Of a stretch of 64,000 nucleotides of DNA, positions 33,217 to 42,302 are shown piece by piece. Made by a program: the position numbers and the translations under genes. The notes beneath the pieces are model-generated. The model was not told the DNA's origin. It was given only the letters and a program-made list of their open reading frames with translations, and ran no database searches. How positions within the stretch are numbered: the first letter of the stretch is position 1; the number at the start of each line of letters is the position of its first letter. This stretch comes from Cereibacter sphaeroides (GTDB lineage: Bacteria; Pseudomonadota; Alphaproteobacteria; Rhodobacterales; Rhodobacteraceae). The DNA is taken from NCBI GenBank assembly GCA_003243455.1, contig QFQS01000001.1:1426001-1490000 (forward strand), given 5' to 3'.

Positions 33217-33922
33217 GGCGCAGGCGCGGCCCTTTGCCAGACCGCTCTGGCGGGTGATCGAGGGGCAGTATCGCTCCTCCACTGTGCGCCTCGTCACCAC
33301 CTTTGCCGAACACGACGTTCTGGAAAACCTGCTGGAATCCAGCAAGCCATCCGTCCCCGCAGATTGCGCGCATCTCGACTACCAGTTCTGGTCGCCCTTC
33401 CGTTACGGCTCTTACCCCAGACCCTCTCGTTTTCGCCGGGCGGGGAGAACGCCGGGGGTCTGGTATGGCTCGGAGAAACCACTGACCGCGATATGTGAAA
33501 TGGGCTGGGGAATGCTCTCTTTCTTCGCCGCCTCCCCCGGCACGCCCCTTCCCCGCAGACCCATCGAATACACCGCCGTCAAGGCCGACATCCGCAGCCC
33601 CTTCGCGATAGACCTCACCGCGCCCGCTCTGGCGGACGAAGGCCCATGGATGGACCCGAACGACTACACCGCCTGCCTTGATCTGGCCGACCGCGCCAGA
33701 GCAGCGGGGATCGAGGTCATACGCTACGCCTCGGTCCGCCACCCCGACCACGGACCGAATGCTGCGGTCCTGACCTGCCGCGCCTTTCACCAGCCGTCCC
33801 CTGTCGCCACGCAGACATGGCACATCCACTACGGCCCCGCGCTCTTGCGGACCTCCTGCGAAACGACCAGACAGCGATGGACACTCAAGACAGGGCCAAC
33901 CGGTTTTGACTTCGCCGAATAG
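33203..33922 (+). CDS. RES-domain toxin (NAD+-degrading)
   Basis: A 239-residue RES family protein. RFRRAGRTPGVWYGSEKPLT and AICEMGWGML give the conserved Arg, Tyr and Glu of the family active site; VIRYASVRHPDHGPNAAVLT contains a typical C-terminal block. RES toxins such as MbcT deplete NAD+ by phosphorolysis or hydrolysis. It is encoded directly behind the Xre antitoxin. The protein appears full length (family about 150-240 residues), so the module may be active. Confidence 0.88.
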   Translation: MPPLEAQARPFARPLWRVIEGQYRSSTVRLVTTFAEHDVLENLLESSKPSVPADCAHLDYQFWSPFRYGSYPRPSRFRRAGRTPGVWYGSEKPLTAICEMGWGMLSFFAASPGTPLPRRPIEYTAVKADIRSPFAIDLTAPALADEGPWMDPNDYTACLDLADRARAAGIEVIRYASVRHPDHGPNAAVLTCRAFHQPSPVATQTWHIHYGPALLRTSCETTRQRWTLKTGPTGFDFAE

Positions 33923-33933
33923 GTGGCCACAAA

Positions 33934-33979
33934 TTGGTTTACAAGGAAACCATCATCGGTTAGTTTCCTTGTAAACCAA
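33934..33979. promoter_or_regulatory. Perfect 17-bp inverted repeat, probable MarR operator
   Basis: TTGGTTTACAAGGAAAC (33934-33950) and its exact reverse complement (33963-33979), 12 nt apart, end 14 bp before the MarR gene. Each arm region is itself a partial palindrome (TGGTTT, 6 nt, AAACCA), so the site could bind two dimers. No T-tract follows, so a RES terminator is less likely than an operator, although the hairpin could do both. Confidence 0.7.
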
Positions 33980-33993
33980 CTGGCGAATCCGAC

Positions 33994-34446
33994 ATGCACC
34001 GCATCTCAGACCTGACCGCCCATACCGGCTACTGGCTGCGCATGTTGTCCAACGCCGTGTCGCAGGACTTCGCCCAAAAGATTTCGGATCAGGGCGTGAG
34101 CGTCGCCGAATGGGTGCTGCTCCGCTCCCTTTACGATACAGAAGGCATGGCCCCCTCCGCCCTGGCGGCAAGGATGGGCATGACAAAGGGCGCGATCACC
34201 AAGCTTGCCGACAAGCTTTTGGAAAAACGCCTGATCCTGCGCAGCGAAAACCCCGACGATCGGCGCGCCCAAAACCTTACGCTCACCATGGCTGGCAGGC
34301 AGATCGTGCCGGTCCTCGCCGAACTGGCCGACCAGAACGACACCGAATACTTTGGCCATTTGTCGGTTGAGGAACAGCAAAGCCTGGACCGCATTCTCAA
34401 GGCCCTCGTCGCCCGACAAGGGCTGCACGGCCCGCCGGTGGACTGA
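33994..34446 (+). CDS. MarR family transcriptional regulator
   Basis: A 150-residue regulator with a winged helix: VSVAEWVLLRSLYDTEGMAP, then ALAARMGMTKGAITKLADKL (recognition helix) and SENPDDRRAQNLTLT (wing with the conserved Asp-Asp-Arg-Arg). It is preceded by a perfect inverted repeat, its likely own operator. It is followed after 41 bp by the DUF1398 gene, a plausible cotranscribed target. Ligand unknown. Confidence 0.88.
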   Translation: MHRISDLTAHTGYWLRMLSNAVSQDFAQKISDQGVSVAEWVLLRSLYDTEGMAPSALAARMGMTKGAITKLADKLLEKRLILRSENPDDRRAQNLTLTMAGRQIVPVLAELADQNDTEYFGHLSVEEQQSLDRILKALVARQGLHGPPVD

Positions 34447-34487
34447 CCCGCCGAACCATCCCTGACCCAAACAAAAGGACTTGCGCC

Positions 34488-34889
34488 ATGGACGCAGAAC
34501 GTATCGCCATTGCCGAAGACTGCATGCAGGCCGCTCATGACGGCAGCCTCAGCTTTCCCCAGATTGTCGGTAAACTGATCGCCTCGGACTTCGAAGGCTA
34601 CACCGTCGACTACCGGCGGAATACCCAAACCTGTTACCTTCTCGATGGCGACAGCATCCTGCTCGACATGCCCGCCTCCGCCAGTCGTGTGGCAGAACAG
34701 TTCGACGCCGCAAAGGTGGCGGAGCTTGTCCGCTGGGCACAGGCCAACGGACCGGACTACAGCTACAGGCGCTTCTGCGAAAAAGTCACCGCCGCAGGTT
34801 GCGCGGGCTACCTCGTGTCCTTCCCTGGCCGCCGCGTGGTCTACTTCGGCCGCACCGCCGAAACCCACGTCGAGCATTTCCCGCAATAG
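34488..34889 (+). CDS. DUF1398 family protein
   Basis: A 133-residue protein with the DUF1398 (YbcV-like) blocks: FPQIVGKLIASDFEGYTVDY, TCYLLDGDSILLDMP and YRRFCEKVTAAGCAGYLVSF followed by RRVVYFGRTAETHVEHFP. The function of this family is unknown. It probably shares a transcript with the MarR gene upstream. Confidence 0.8.
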   Translation: MDAERIAIAEDCMQAAHDGSLSFPQIVGKLIASDFEGYTVDYRRNTQTCYLLDGDSILLDMPASASRVAEQFDAAKVAELVRWAQANGPDYSYRRFCEKVTAAGCAGYLVSFPGRRVVYFGRTAETHVEHFPQ

Positions 34890-34972
34890 CCGGGCGGCAA
34901 TTTCTGACGTATTCGGTCTACATACCGAAGCCATACCAGTCCCAGACACTTTCCAGCCTGCCAAAAAGCCAG

Positions 34973-35578
34973 TCAGACCAGGTTGTTGTCCCGTGCGATC
35001 ATGGCGGCATGGGTGCGGTTCTTCGCCCCCAGCTTTCGGCTCAGAGTCTTGACGTGCAGCTTGACCGTGACTTCTTGTAGGTCATGGTCCCGGGCAATTT
35101 CCTTGTTCGATTTGCCCCCGCAAATCCCCCGCAACACCTCAATCTCGCGGCGCGTCAGGTTGAACGGTCCCTCTCCCGGCGCATCCTGCGGCATGGCGCC
35201 AAAGGGCAGGAAAGTCTCGCCCGCGATCATCAACCGCATGGCCGAAACCATCGCCCTTGCCCCCAGAGTCTTGGGCATGAAACCGATCGCACCCGCCCTG
35301 ACCGCAGCCTCGGCCATATCGCGGGAAACCGCGCCGGACAGCACCGCAACAGGCTTTGAGCCGTTCAGACGAATTGCAGAAATCAGACCTTCCAGCCCGT
35401 TCATGCCCGGCATGTGATAGTCCAGCAGCACAAGATCGAACGGTCCGGTCAAACTGATATAGCGCAGCGCCTCTGGCAGGCTGGCCGCAACAATGACCGT
35501 ATCGAACCCCTCTGCGGTCAGAAAGGCGGCAATCGTCTCGCGGACCAGATCGTGGTCGTCGGCAAGAAGAATTTTCAT
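34973..35578 (-). CDS. LuxR/NarL-family response regulator
   Basis: A 201-residue two-domain regulator. The receiver (1-115) has the acidic pair in LLADDHD, phospho-acceptor Asp53 in LVLLDYHMPGMNG and Lys in FMPKTLG. The C-terminal LuxR helix-turn-helix has LTRREIEVLRGICGGKSNKE and VKLHVKTLSRKLGAKNR. It is divergent from a hybrid histidine kinase with an Hpt domain, its likely phosphodonor. Confidence 0.9.
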   Translation of the reverse strand: MKILLADDHDLVRETIAAFLTAEGFDTVIVAASLPEALRYISLTGPFDLVLLDYHMPGMNGLEGLISAIRLNGSKPVAVLSGAVSRDMAEAAVRAGAIGFMPKTLGARAMVSAMRLMIAGETFLPFGAMPQDAPGEGPFNLTRREIEVLRGICGGKSNKEIARDHDLQEVTVKLHVKTLSRKLGAKNRTHAAMIARDNNLV

Positions 35579-35766
35579 GGCTCAGCCAGTCTGCCTTACG
35601 CTCGATAGGTCGGAGAAATGTCCGGCGGGTCCTGTCCTCCGGTCGAACGAAGCGAGGTTAGCAGGTTGCCACGCAGTTTACACGCCTCACGTAGCGGAAC
35701 CCTGTGGTATGGCAGGTCAGCTTGCGCTAGTGTGCCTCCGCCCTGCAACGGAAGCGCTTGAGGCCG

Positions 35767-36240
35767 ATGTTCCCCCTTCCCGCATCCCGGCTGAAGATGG
35801 TCCGCAGATTGAACTTCGCCGGAATCTGTCTGGCAATCCTGCTTTGCATCGCCGTGATCGTCGCGCTGGCACTGGACGTCAGGCACCGGCTTGAAGCCCT
35901 GGCGCGCGCGAGTTCGGACAGCGTGCAATGGGCATTGGCCCAGCTCGAGGTCGAAACCCAACTGATGCGCGAGACGCTGAGCGCGCCCGAACCGGATCTG
36001 GCAGAGATCCGCAAACGCTTCGACATCTTCTTTTCCCGCATGATGATCTTTGAAACCGGAACCCCCTACGTCCGCCTGCGCGAACGACCGGAGTTTCTAA
36101 GCGGCCTTGACCACATTCGCGATTTTCTGGAGCGCACCCTGCCACTGATGGACGGACCCGACGATCAGTTACGGGCCGCCATTCCGGAACTGCGCAGCGA
36201 AACTTTTCACTGCGTGACAACGTTCGGAACATGTCCTTGA
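35767..36240 (+). CDS. N-terminal sensor fragment of a hybrid histidine kinase (frame-broken)
   Basis: 157 residues: one transmembrane helix (FAGICLAILLCIAVIVALAL) and a periplasmic helical sensor region that ends abruptly after PELRSETF with an out-of-frame tail. Re-reading one base back at the TTTT run at 36204-36207 continues as SLRDNVRNM straight into the next ORF, which supplies the second transmembrane helix. The two ORFs are therefore almost certainly one gene split by a one-base deletion, or a sequencing error. Start ATG at 35767 is tentative; an in-frame TTG exists at 35758. Confidence 0.7.
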   Translation: MFPLPASRLKMVRRLNFAGICLAILLCIAVIVALALDVRHRLEALARASSDSVQWALAQLEVETQLMRETLSAPEPDLAEIRKRFDIFFSRMMIFETGTPYVRLRERPEFLSGLDHIRDFLERTLPLMDGPDDQLRAAIPELRSETFHCVTTFGTCP

Positions 36241-38318
36241 TCGGACTTGATTTCTTTTCGGCAGAGGCCGACCTGCAACGCACCGAGATGTCAAGGACGC
36301 TGCAAAGGGTCGCCGGCATAACCGCCCTGCTGATCATCATCCTTTCGCTTCTGGCCAGTGTCCTGTTGCGGCTGTATCAGCGCAGCAGAATCCAGGCGCT
36401 GGAGAACCGCCTGACCACCTCCCGGCTTGAAACCATCGTGACTACATCGGTCGATGCGATCATCGTGGTGGACAAGGAAGGCAAGGTGTTGGAGTTCAAC
36501 CCGGCTGCTGAAAGCATCTTCGGCTACAGTCGCGCCGAAGCCTTTGGCAGACTCTCGGCCCATCTCATCATTCCGCCGGAAAAGACTGCTGCCACGATCA
36601 GCGCGATCCAGACCTACCTTGCCAAGCAGAACGCGCTTTCCCAACAGAAGCAGCACATCGAGCTTGAGGCGATGCGCAAGGATGGAAGCCGCTTCATGGT
36701 CGAAGCATCGGTCGCGCAGGGCCAGAATGCCGAAGGTGCGATCTACGTAGCCTTCATGCGCGATATATCTGACCGAAGACAGGCAGAGCGTGACCTGACC
36801 GAGGCGCGCGACCAGGCCCTGAAAGGAGAAAGGGCCAAGGCGGAATTCCTTGCTGTGATGAGCCACGAGATGCGCACGCCCTTGAACGGGTTGCTGGGAT
36901 CAGTCGACATTCTGGGCGCGACAACACTCACAGCACCGCAGCGCGAGGTGCTGGAGGTGATCGAGACTTCGGGTCAGGTGCTGCTGCATCACGTCAACAG
37001 CGTGCTCGACATTTCCAGCGCCGAGGCGAGCGCCATTCGACCCGATCAGGCGCCTTTTGCGCTTGAAGCTCTGGTGCGCGAGGTGGTCGCCAACCAGTCT
37101 GGCTTAGCAGCTGCTGGCGGCAATGCGCTGGAAATCGTCGTGGTGAACGAGGCGGTCGGCCGCGTGGTGGGCGACCCGGCACGGCTGCGTCAGATTCTGC
37201 TAAACCTGGTCGGCAACGCGGTGAAATTCACCCGCAACGGTCGCATCACCATCGAGATCGAGGCGGCGGCAGCAATGGGGGAAAACCGTCTGGTCGAAAT
37301 CAGGGTCGTCGATTCCGGTATCGGTATCGCCGAGGCTGATCAGCGCCGCGTTTTCGAGGATTTTGTAACGCTCGACAGTTCTTACGGGCGAGAGACAGGC
37401 GGCACCGGTCTTGGCCTTGGCATCACGCAAAGACTTGTGACCGCATTGGGTGGCACTATCGGCGTGGAAAGCGAACCGGGACAGGGCAGTGTCTTCTGGG
37501 TGCGCCTGCCCTTCGCACAAGAGACCGGCCCGGTCATGGCCGATGCGGCCGACGCCCCAGAGACGATTCAACCAGAACGGCGGTCGGTGCTGATCATCGA
37601 GGACAACGCAATCAATCGCTTTGTTCTACGCAGCCTGCTGGAAGAGGCGGACCATCGCGTGACCGAGGCTGTGGATGGCGTCGAGGGCGTTGCCCGCGCA
37701 GAAGCGACGCAGCATGATGTGATCCTGATGGATATCTCGATGCCCCGCCTGGACGGCGTCGAGGCCGCCAAGCGCATCCGCAACGGCAAGGGAAAGTCGC
37801 GCAAGGCCCGTATAATCGCGGTCACAGCCCATGCGCTGCCAGAAGAATTGCGTCGGTTCTACGCTGCGGGAATTGATGACTGTCTGGTCAAGCCGGTTAC
37901 GCGCGGAGCGCTGACGCGGGTGCTTTCCGGAAAATCCGCCCATCCGGCCGCCATTGCCACCGAGGTTGCCGGGCTGCCATTGGTTGATGGCGAGCAATTG
38001 AATGACCTTTTGTCACGGCTTGATGGCTCGGTCGCGGAAAGTCTGCTGCGCCGTTTCGTGGCCGAGGGCGATGACTCGGTGCCTCGCCTTCTCGGTTGCC
38101 CACCCGATCCGGCCGCCGAACGGCTTTGCCATCAGTTGGCCGGTTCGGCCGCGACCTTTGGCGCAAGGCGGCTGGCAGCGACGCTCGTCTCCCTGGAACA
38201 AGCGCTGCGATCAGGCGGGCCTGCGGGCGAGTTGCAAATTTCGCTGTCTGAGCTTTGGCCGCAGACCCGCGTTGCGCTCGCCGGCAGCCACCCTGGTCTT
38301 CTGGCACTTGCAGGCTAA
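36231..38318 (+). CDS. Hybrid sensor histidine kinase (PAS-HisKA-HATPase-REC-Hpt), main part of a frame-broken gene
   Basis: 695 residues: transmembrane helix 28-48, PAS domain ~68-180 (VDAIIVVDKEGKVLEFNPAA), HisKA with His212 (MSHEMRTPLNGLLG), HATPase with DSGIGIAEADQRR and GTGLGLGI, receiver with Asp501 (ILMDISMPRLDG) and Lys554, and Hpt with His634 (LCHQLAGSAATFGA). This is a complete phosphorelay except that the N-terminal sensor lies in another frame. The apparent ATG has no Shine-Dalgarno, which also argues that it is not a natural start. The likely partner is the divergent LuxR-type regulator. Confidence 0.85.
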   Translation: MSLIGLDFFSAEADLQRTEMSRTLQRVAGITALLIIILSLLASVLLRLYQRSRIQALENRLTTSRLETIVTTSVDAIIVVDKEGKVLEFNPAAESIFGYSRAEAFGRLSAHLIIPPEKTAATISAIQTYLAKQNALSQQKQHIELEAMRKDGSRFMVEASVAQGQNAEGAIYVAFMRDISDRRQAERDLTEARDQALKGERAKAEFLAVMSHEMRTPLNGLLGSVDILGATTLTAPQREVLEVIETSGQVLLHHVNSVLDISSAEASAIRPDQAPFALEALVREVVANQSGLAAAGGNALEIVVVNEAVGRVVGDPARLRQILLNLVGNAVKFTRNGRITIEIEAAAAMGENRLVEIRVVDSGIGIAEADQRRVFEDFVTLDSSYGRETGGTGLGLGITQRLVTALGGTIGVESEPGQGSVFWVRLPFAQETGPVMADAADAPETIQPERRSVLIIEDNAINRFVLRSLLEEADHRVTEAVDGVEGVARAEATQHDVILMDISMPRLDGVEAAKRIRNGKGKSRKARIIAVTAHALPEELRRFYAAGIDDCLVKPVTRGALTRVLSGKSAHPAAIATEVAGLPLVDGEQLNDLLSRLDGSVAESLLRRFVAEGDDSVPRLLGCPPDPAAERLCHQLAGSAATFGARRLAATLVSLEQALRSGGPAGELQISLSELWPQTRVALAGSHPGLLALAG

Positions 38319-39037
38319 CCTATCGCGGCGCGCAGGGTGGCGGCGATAAGCCCCGGCACACGATGATCCAGGCCCACCGGATCGACAAGCTGACCGGCAA
38401 AACCGGCCTCTGCCAAAGCGGCTGGCAGGTCTTCGGTCACATGACCGCCACGCGCGGCAAAGAATGGCAGGCATATCGTTGCCGCACCGAACCCTCGGGC
38501 TACATCGGCAATACGAGGCGTTTGTTCGATGAAGGCCGGTTCGACCTTCGCAAAGCCGCCCTCAGCCGCGATGCGCGCCGCCATGGCGCGGGCTACTGCC
38601 GCCGGAGCATCGCTTCGGAACGACCCATGCGCCGCCAGCAGGACCGAGGCGCGGTGCGGGGGTAACCCGATCCGCGCGGCAGCCTCGGCGGCCAGGGCGA
38701 GCGTCAAGTCCTGCACAGCCGGATCAAGGCCGAATGGTGCCAGCCGGCACACCTCGTCTGCCCCGGCGGCAATCAGGCGCGAAGGCAGATGAGTTTCGGT
38801 GAACCACCCATCGGCCATGAACAGCGGGTAAACGACAACCCGCTCCGCGCCCGACACCGCGACCGCCAAAGCCCCGTCGGTCGCCAGCGTAGCCGAACGG
38901 ACATCAATCTCGGGCACCAGTGCCGCCACCCGAGCGGCAAGCTCCGCTATCTCGGCCTCTGCTGGGGCGGGATCAGATGGCTGGCCATGCGCCACGATCA
39001 CCGCGACGGGTCTGACCGATGGATTGTCCTGTGGCAT
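38315..39037 (-). CDS. CbiX/SirB-like sirohydrochlorin chelatase family protein
   Basis: A 240-residue class II chelatase with two repeated domains: VAVIVAHGQPSDPAPAEAEI opens the first and VLLAAHGSFRSDAPAAVARA the second, each with the His-Gly that binds metal or tetrapyrrole. THLPSRLI and CLPFFAARGGHVTEDLP are further family blocks. It may insert Co or Fe into sirohydrochlorin, but no cobalamin or siroheme genes are nearby. The ATG at 39037 has AAGGAGGG 3 nt upstream. It converges on the histidine kinase with a 4-bp overlap. Confidence 0.82.
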   Translation of the reverse strand: MPQDNPSVRPVAVIVAHGQPSDPAPAEAEIAELAARVAALVPEIDVRSATLATDGALAVAVSGAERVVVYPLFMADGWFTETHLPSRLIAAGADEVCRLAPFGLDPAVQDLTLALAAEAAARIGLPPHRASVLLAAHGSFRSDAPAAVARAMAARIAAEGGFAKVEPAFIEQTPRIADVARGFGAATICLPFFAARGGHVTEDLPAALAEAGFAGQLVDPVGLDHRVPGLIAATLRAAIG

Positions 39038-39167
39038 GCGCCCTCCTTGTCCCCGCAACCTAATGGCGGGACCGCCTCTTGCAAGCCCGCAAGCATCTCT
39101 TGGAATGGCATTGCAAATCGTACCTGACCCGGTCATCCCATGACGGTCAGCGAAGGGGCACAGTGGA

Positions 39168-40556
39168 ATGAACGGTCCGGCACATCTTGGTGATGTCTCC
39201 TTCTGGTATGCTGACATTGGTGGCCTGCCCGACCGGCGCGCGGCTCTGCCCGGCGATGCCACGGCTGATGTTTGCATCATCGGCGCAGGCTACACCGGCC
39301 TCTGGACCGCCTGGTATCTGCGCAAAGCCGACCCCTCTTTGCGCATTCTGGTGGTCGAGAAAGAGTTTGCGGGCTTTGGTGCTTCGGGGCGTAACGGCGG
39401 CTGGCTGACCGGCGGTTTCGCCTGGAGCCATGAGAAATACCTTTCAACCGGCACCCCCGAGACTGTCCGCTCCATGGTGCAGGCCATGAATGGCACTGTG
39501 GATGAGGTCATCCGCGTGGCCGAGGCCGAAGGGATCGACGCCGATATCCGCCGGACCGACGAGATGATGGTGGCGGTGAATCCTGCGCAATTGCAGCGGC
39601 TGCGGGCCGAGGTTGCCCATCGGCAGCACTGGGGCGAAGGCGAGGATCGAGTTTTCACGATCCCTGCACAAGAAGCCCGCGCGCGGGTCAACATTCCCGC
39701 CCTTCTGGGCGGGATGATTGTCACCGGCGTGGCCCGCATCCAGCCTGCAAAACTGGTGCGCGGCCTTGCTGCGGCAGTCGAACGGGCAGGTGTGACCATC
39801 GTCGAGAGCACGACCGTTACGGCAATAGCGCAGGGCGTTGTCACGACATCCCACGGCACAATACGTGCGCCGATTATCCTGCGCGCGACCGAGGGGTTCA
39901 CCGCCGGCCTGCCCGGGCTGTCGCGAGAATGGCTGCCACTCAATTCGGCTCAGATCGTGACGGAGCCGCTGCCGCAGGAAATCTGGGACAAGATCGGCTG
40001 GCAGAGACACGAGATCCTTGGCGATATGGCCAACGCCTATTGCTACTGCCAGCGCACGAGAGAAGGCCGCATCGCCGTTGGCGGTCGTGGCGTGCCTTAT
40101 CGGATGAACTCGGGAATAGATCAAAGCGGCATCCCGGATGTCGAGACGATCCGCAGGCTGACGGCGATCCTGCACCGCCATTTCCCCGCCGCGCGCAATG
40201 CAAGGATCGACCATGCCTGGTGCGGTGTGCTGGGCGTTCCGCGCGACTGGTGCGCCACGGTCGGCCTGGACCGTGCGACGGGGATAGGTTGGGCAGGGGG
40301 ATATGTGGGGGTCGGCGTGTCAACCTCGAACCTTGCGGGGCGAACACTGGCGGACCTTGCGCTGAACCGGGACACCGAGCTTACGCGACTTCCCTGGGTC
40401 AACCGCCGCCCCCGCCCATGGGAACCCGAGCCGCTGCGCTGGATGGGGGTGCATGGCATGTACGCGCTGCTGAACGCCGCCGATCGCAGCGAGGCCAGGC
40501 ATCAGGGGCCTCCCTCCAGGCTGGGAAAGCTGGGGAACTGGATCACCGGGCGCTGA
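39168..40556 (+). CDS. FAD-dependent oxidoreductase (DAO family, PuuB-like)
   Basis: A 462-residue amine/amino-acid oxidase: FAD motif VCIIGAGYTGLWTAWYLRKA (residues ~35-54), EKEFAGFGASGRNGGWLTGG typical of gamma-glutamylputrescine oxidase and related enzymes, and C-terminal GIGWAGGYVGVGVSTSNLAG. It probably oxidises a secondary or primary amine. It is separated from the PuuA-like ligase by about 6 kb, so a pathway link is only possible. The substrate is unknown. Confidence 0.85.
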   Translation: MNGPAHLGDVSFWYADIGGLPDRRAALPGDATADVCIIGAGYTGLWTAWYLRKADPSLRILVVEKEFAGFGASGRNGGWLTGGFAWSHEKYLSTGTPETVRSMVQAMNGTVDEVIRVAEAEGIDADIRRTDEMMVAVNPAQLQRLRAEVAHRQHWGEGEDRVFTIPAQEARARVNIPALLGGMIVTGVARIQPAKLVRGLAAAVERAGVTIVESTTVTAIAQGVVTTSHGTIRAPIILRATEGFTAGLPGLSREWLPLNSAQIVTEPLPQEIWDKIGWQRHEILGDMANAYCYCQRTREGRIAVGGRGVPYRMNSGIDQSGIPDVETIRRLTAILHRHFPAARNARIDHAWCGVLGVPRDWCATVGLDRATGIGWAGGYVGVGVSTSNLAGRTLADLALNRDTELTRLPWVNRRPRPWEPEPLRWMGVHGMYALLNAADRSEARHQGPPSRLGKLGNWITGR

Positions 40557-40643
40557 TTGACGATCAGGTCTAGGAAGCGAGACGCGCAACACATAGTCTG
40601 CAACTGCTTTTCCGCCTTTGGCACAAGAGGTTCCTGGCCCGCG

Positions 40644-42299
40644 ATGTTTGCTGCCCAACGCTTTCTGCGCTCTTTCACCGCCCTGGGCCTGATCCTTGGC
40701 ACTCTGTTCTTCGCCGCTTCGATGACGCCCACGCTGGTGCCGCGTCATCCTGTGGTTCAGGGCGTGCTAAGCGGGTTCTGCCTGGCGGCTGGCTATGGTA
40801 TCGGCGTCGCCTTTCGGGCGATCTGGCTGACGCTGCAACTACCCTTCCCAAAAGAGCGATTGTTGCGCACAAGCCAAATTGCGGCGATAGCCATCTGCGC
40901 GCTTACGGCCGGTGCGGCACTCTGGCAGGCCTCGATATGGCAGAACAGGTTGCGCGCTGTCATGGACATGCCACCGGTCGAAGGGGGCAGGCCATTCCTT
41001 GTCGGCGCGGTCGCATTGGCTCTGTTTCTGCTGTTGCTGCTGATCGGACGGCTTTTCGGGGTGATCCTGCGGCGCTTGTCCAACTGGCTTTCGCGGCGCG
41101 TTCCGGGGCCTGTCGCCGCGATCACAGCACTCGTCCTGACCGCGATCCTGTTCTGGCAGATAGGCAATGGCGTGGTCGTGCGGCAGGCCTTCATCGCCTT
41201 CGACAAATCCTATGCCGCCTTCGATGCGCTGATCGAGGATGACAGCCCGCAGCCGACTGACCCGATGAAATCCGGTGGGCCGGGATCGCTGCTGTCATGG
41301 GACGGGCTTGGCCGCGCCGGACGAGAGATGATCGCCCGCGAACCGGATCGCGCAAAGATTGAGGCGATGACGGGGATGCCCGCGCAGGAACCGCTGCGCG
41401 TCTATGTCGGGCTGAATTCGGCCGAAACGGTGCAGGAGCGTGCCGATCTGGCCTTGCAGGAACTGATCCGTATCGGCGGATTCGACCGCGCCAATCTGGT
41501 GATCGTGACGCCCACCGGCACCGGTTGGGTCGATCCCGAAAGCCAGACTGCGCTGGAGTATCTGTTGCGCGGCGATGTAGCCACGGTATCGGTGCAGTAT
41601 TCCTACCTTGCAAGCTGGCTCGCGCTTCTGGCAGACCCGGATTATGGCGTCGAGACTGCGCGGGCAGTCTTTGCGGCCATCTACGATCACTGGCGGCAGA
41701 TGCCGCGCGATGCGCGTCCAAAGCTCTATGTCCACGGACTTAGCCTGGGGTCTTTCAACTCGGACCTTAGCCACGATCTGTATCAGGTGATCGGCGATCC
41801 ATATCAGGGCGCCTTCTGGGTCGGACCACCCTTCCCCAGCCGCACCTGGACCAGCGTTACCGCCCGCCGTAACGCCGGGACGCCCGCCTGGCTGCCGGAA
41901 TTCCGCGACGGTTCGGTGATCCGCTTCACCTCGCAGACAAACAAGCTGGATGATGCGCCAGCGCCCTGGGGACCTTACCGGATAATCTACCTGCAATATG
42001 CGAGCGACGCGATTTCATTCTTCGATCCCAATGCCTTGTGGCGCAAGCCGGAATGGATGAAGCCACCGTTGGGGCCGGATGTCAGCCCCGACATGATCTG
42101 GATACCGGTGGTCACGCTTTTGCAGCTGGGCATCGACATCATGACCGCAACGCAGACACCTCTGGGCCACGGCCACGTCTACCGCTTCGATCATTACCTT
42201 GACGGCTGGGCCTCGCTGACCGACGCGCCGGGTTGGACACCTGAAGGGTTGGAGGCGCTCAAGGCGCGGGTGGAGGCAGAGCGACCGGGGCCGCTCTGA
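40644..42299 (+). CDS. Membrane-anchored alpha/beta-hydrolase family protein
   Basis: About 551 residues: four N-terminal transmembrane helices (residues ~10-170; ALALFLLLLLIGRLFGVILR among them) and a cytosolic or periplasmic hydrolase domain with the nucleophile elbow YVHGLSLGSFNSD (Gly-x-Ser-x-Gly). It ends with a GHGHVYRFDHY block whose His is a candidate catalytic base. This matches a conserved family annotated as alpha/beta-hydrolase of unknown substrate. The start is uncertain; ATG at 40644 was taken because preceding residues do not look like protein. Confidence 0.75.
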   Translation: MFAAQRFLRSFTALGLILGTLFFAASMTPTLVPRHPVVQGVLSGFCLAAGYGIGVAFRAIWLTLQLPFPKERLLRTSQIAAIAICALTAGAALWQASIWQNRLRAVMDMPPVEGGRPFLVGAVALALFLLLLLIGRLFGVILRRLSNWLSRRVPGPVAAITALVLTAILFWQIGNGVVVRQAFIAFDKSYAAFDALIEDDSPQPTDPMKSGGPGSLLSWDGLGRAGREMIAREPDRAKIEAMTGMPAQEPLRVYVGLNSAETVQERADLALQELIRIGGFDRANLVIVTPTGTGWVDPESQTALEYLLRGDVATVSVQYSYLASWLALLADPDYGVETARAVFAAIYDHWRQMPRDARPKLYVHGLSLGSFNSDLSHDLYQVIGDPYQGAFWVGPPFPSRTWTSVTARRNAGTPAWLPEFRDGSVIRFTSQTNKLDDAPAPWGPYRIIYLQYASDAISFFDPNALWRKPEWMKPPLGPDVSPDMIWIPVVTLLQLGIDIMTATQTPLGHGHVYRFDHYLDGWASLTDAPGWTPEGLEALKARVEAERPGPL

Positions 42300-42302
42300 G
42301 GC

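Noticed and set aside
34912..34929. TTCGGT-CTACAT-ACCGAA inverted repeat after the DUF1398 gene
   Set aside because: Six-base arms with a six-base loop and no T-tract are too weak to call a terminator or operator.
36204..36210. Programmed -1 frameshift in the histidine kinase
   Set aside because: The ACTTTTC context is not a canonical X-XXY-YYZ slippery heptamer in the required frame and no strong downstream structure is evident; a simple indel is preferred.
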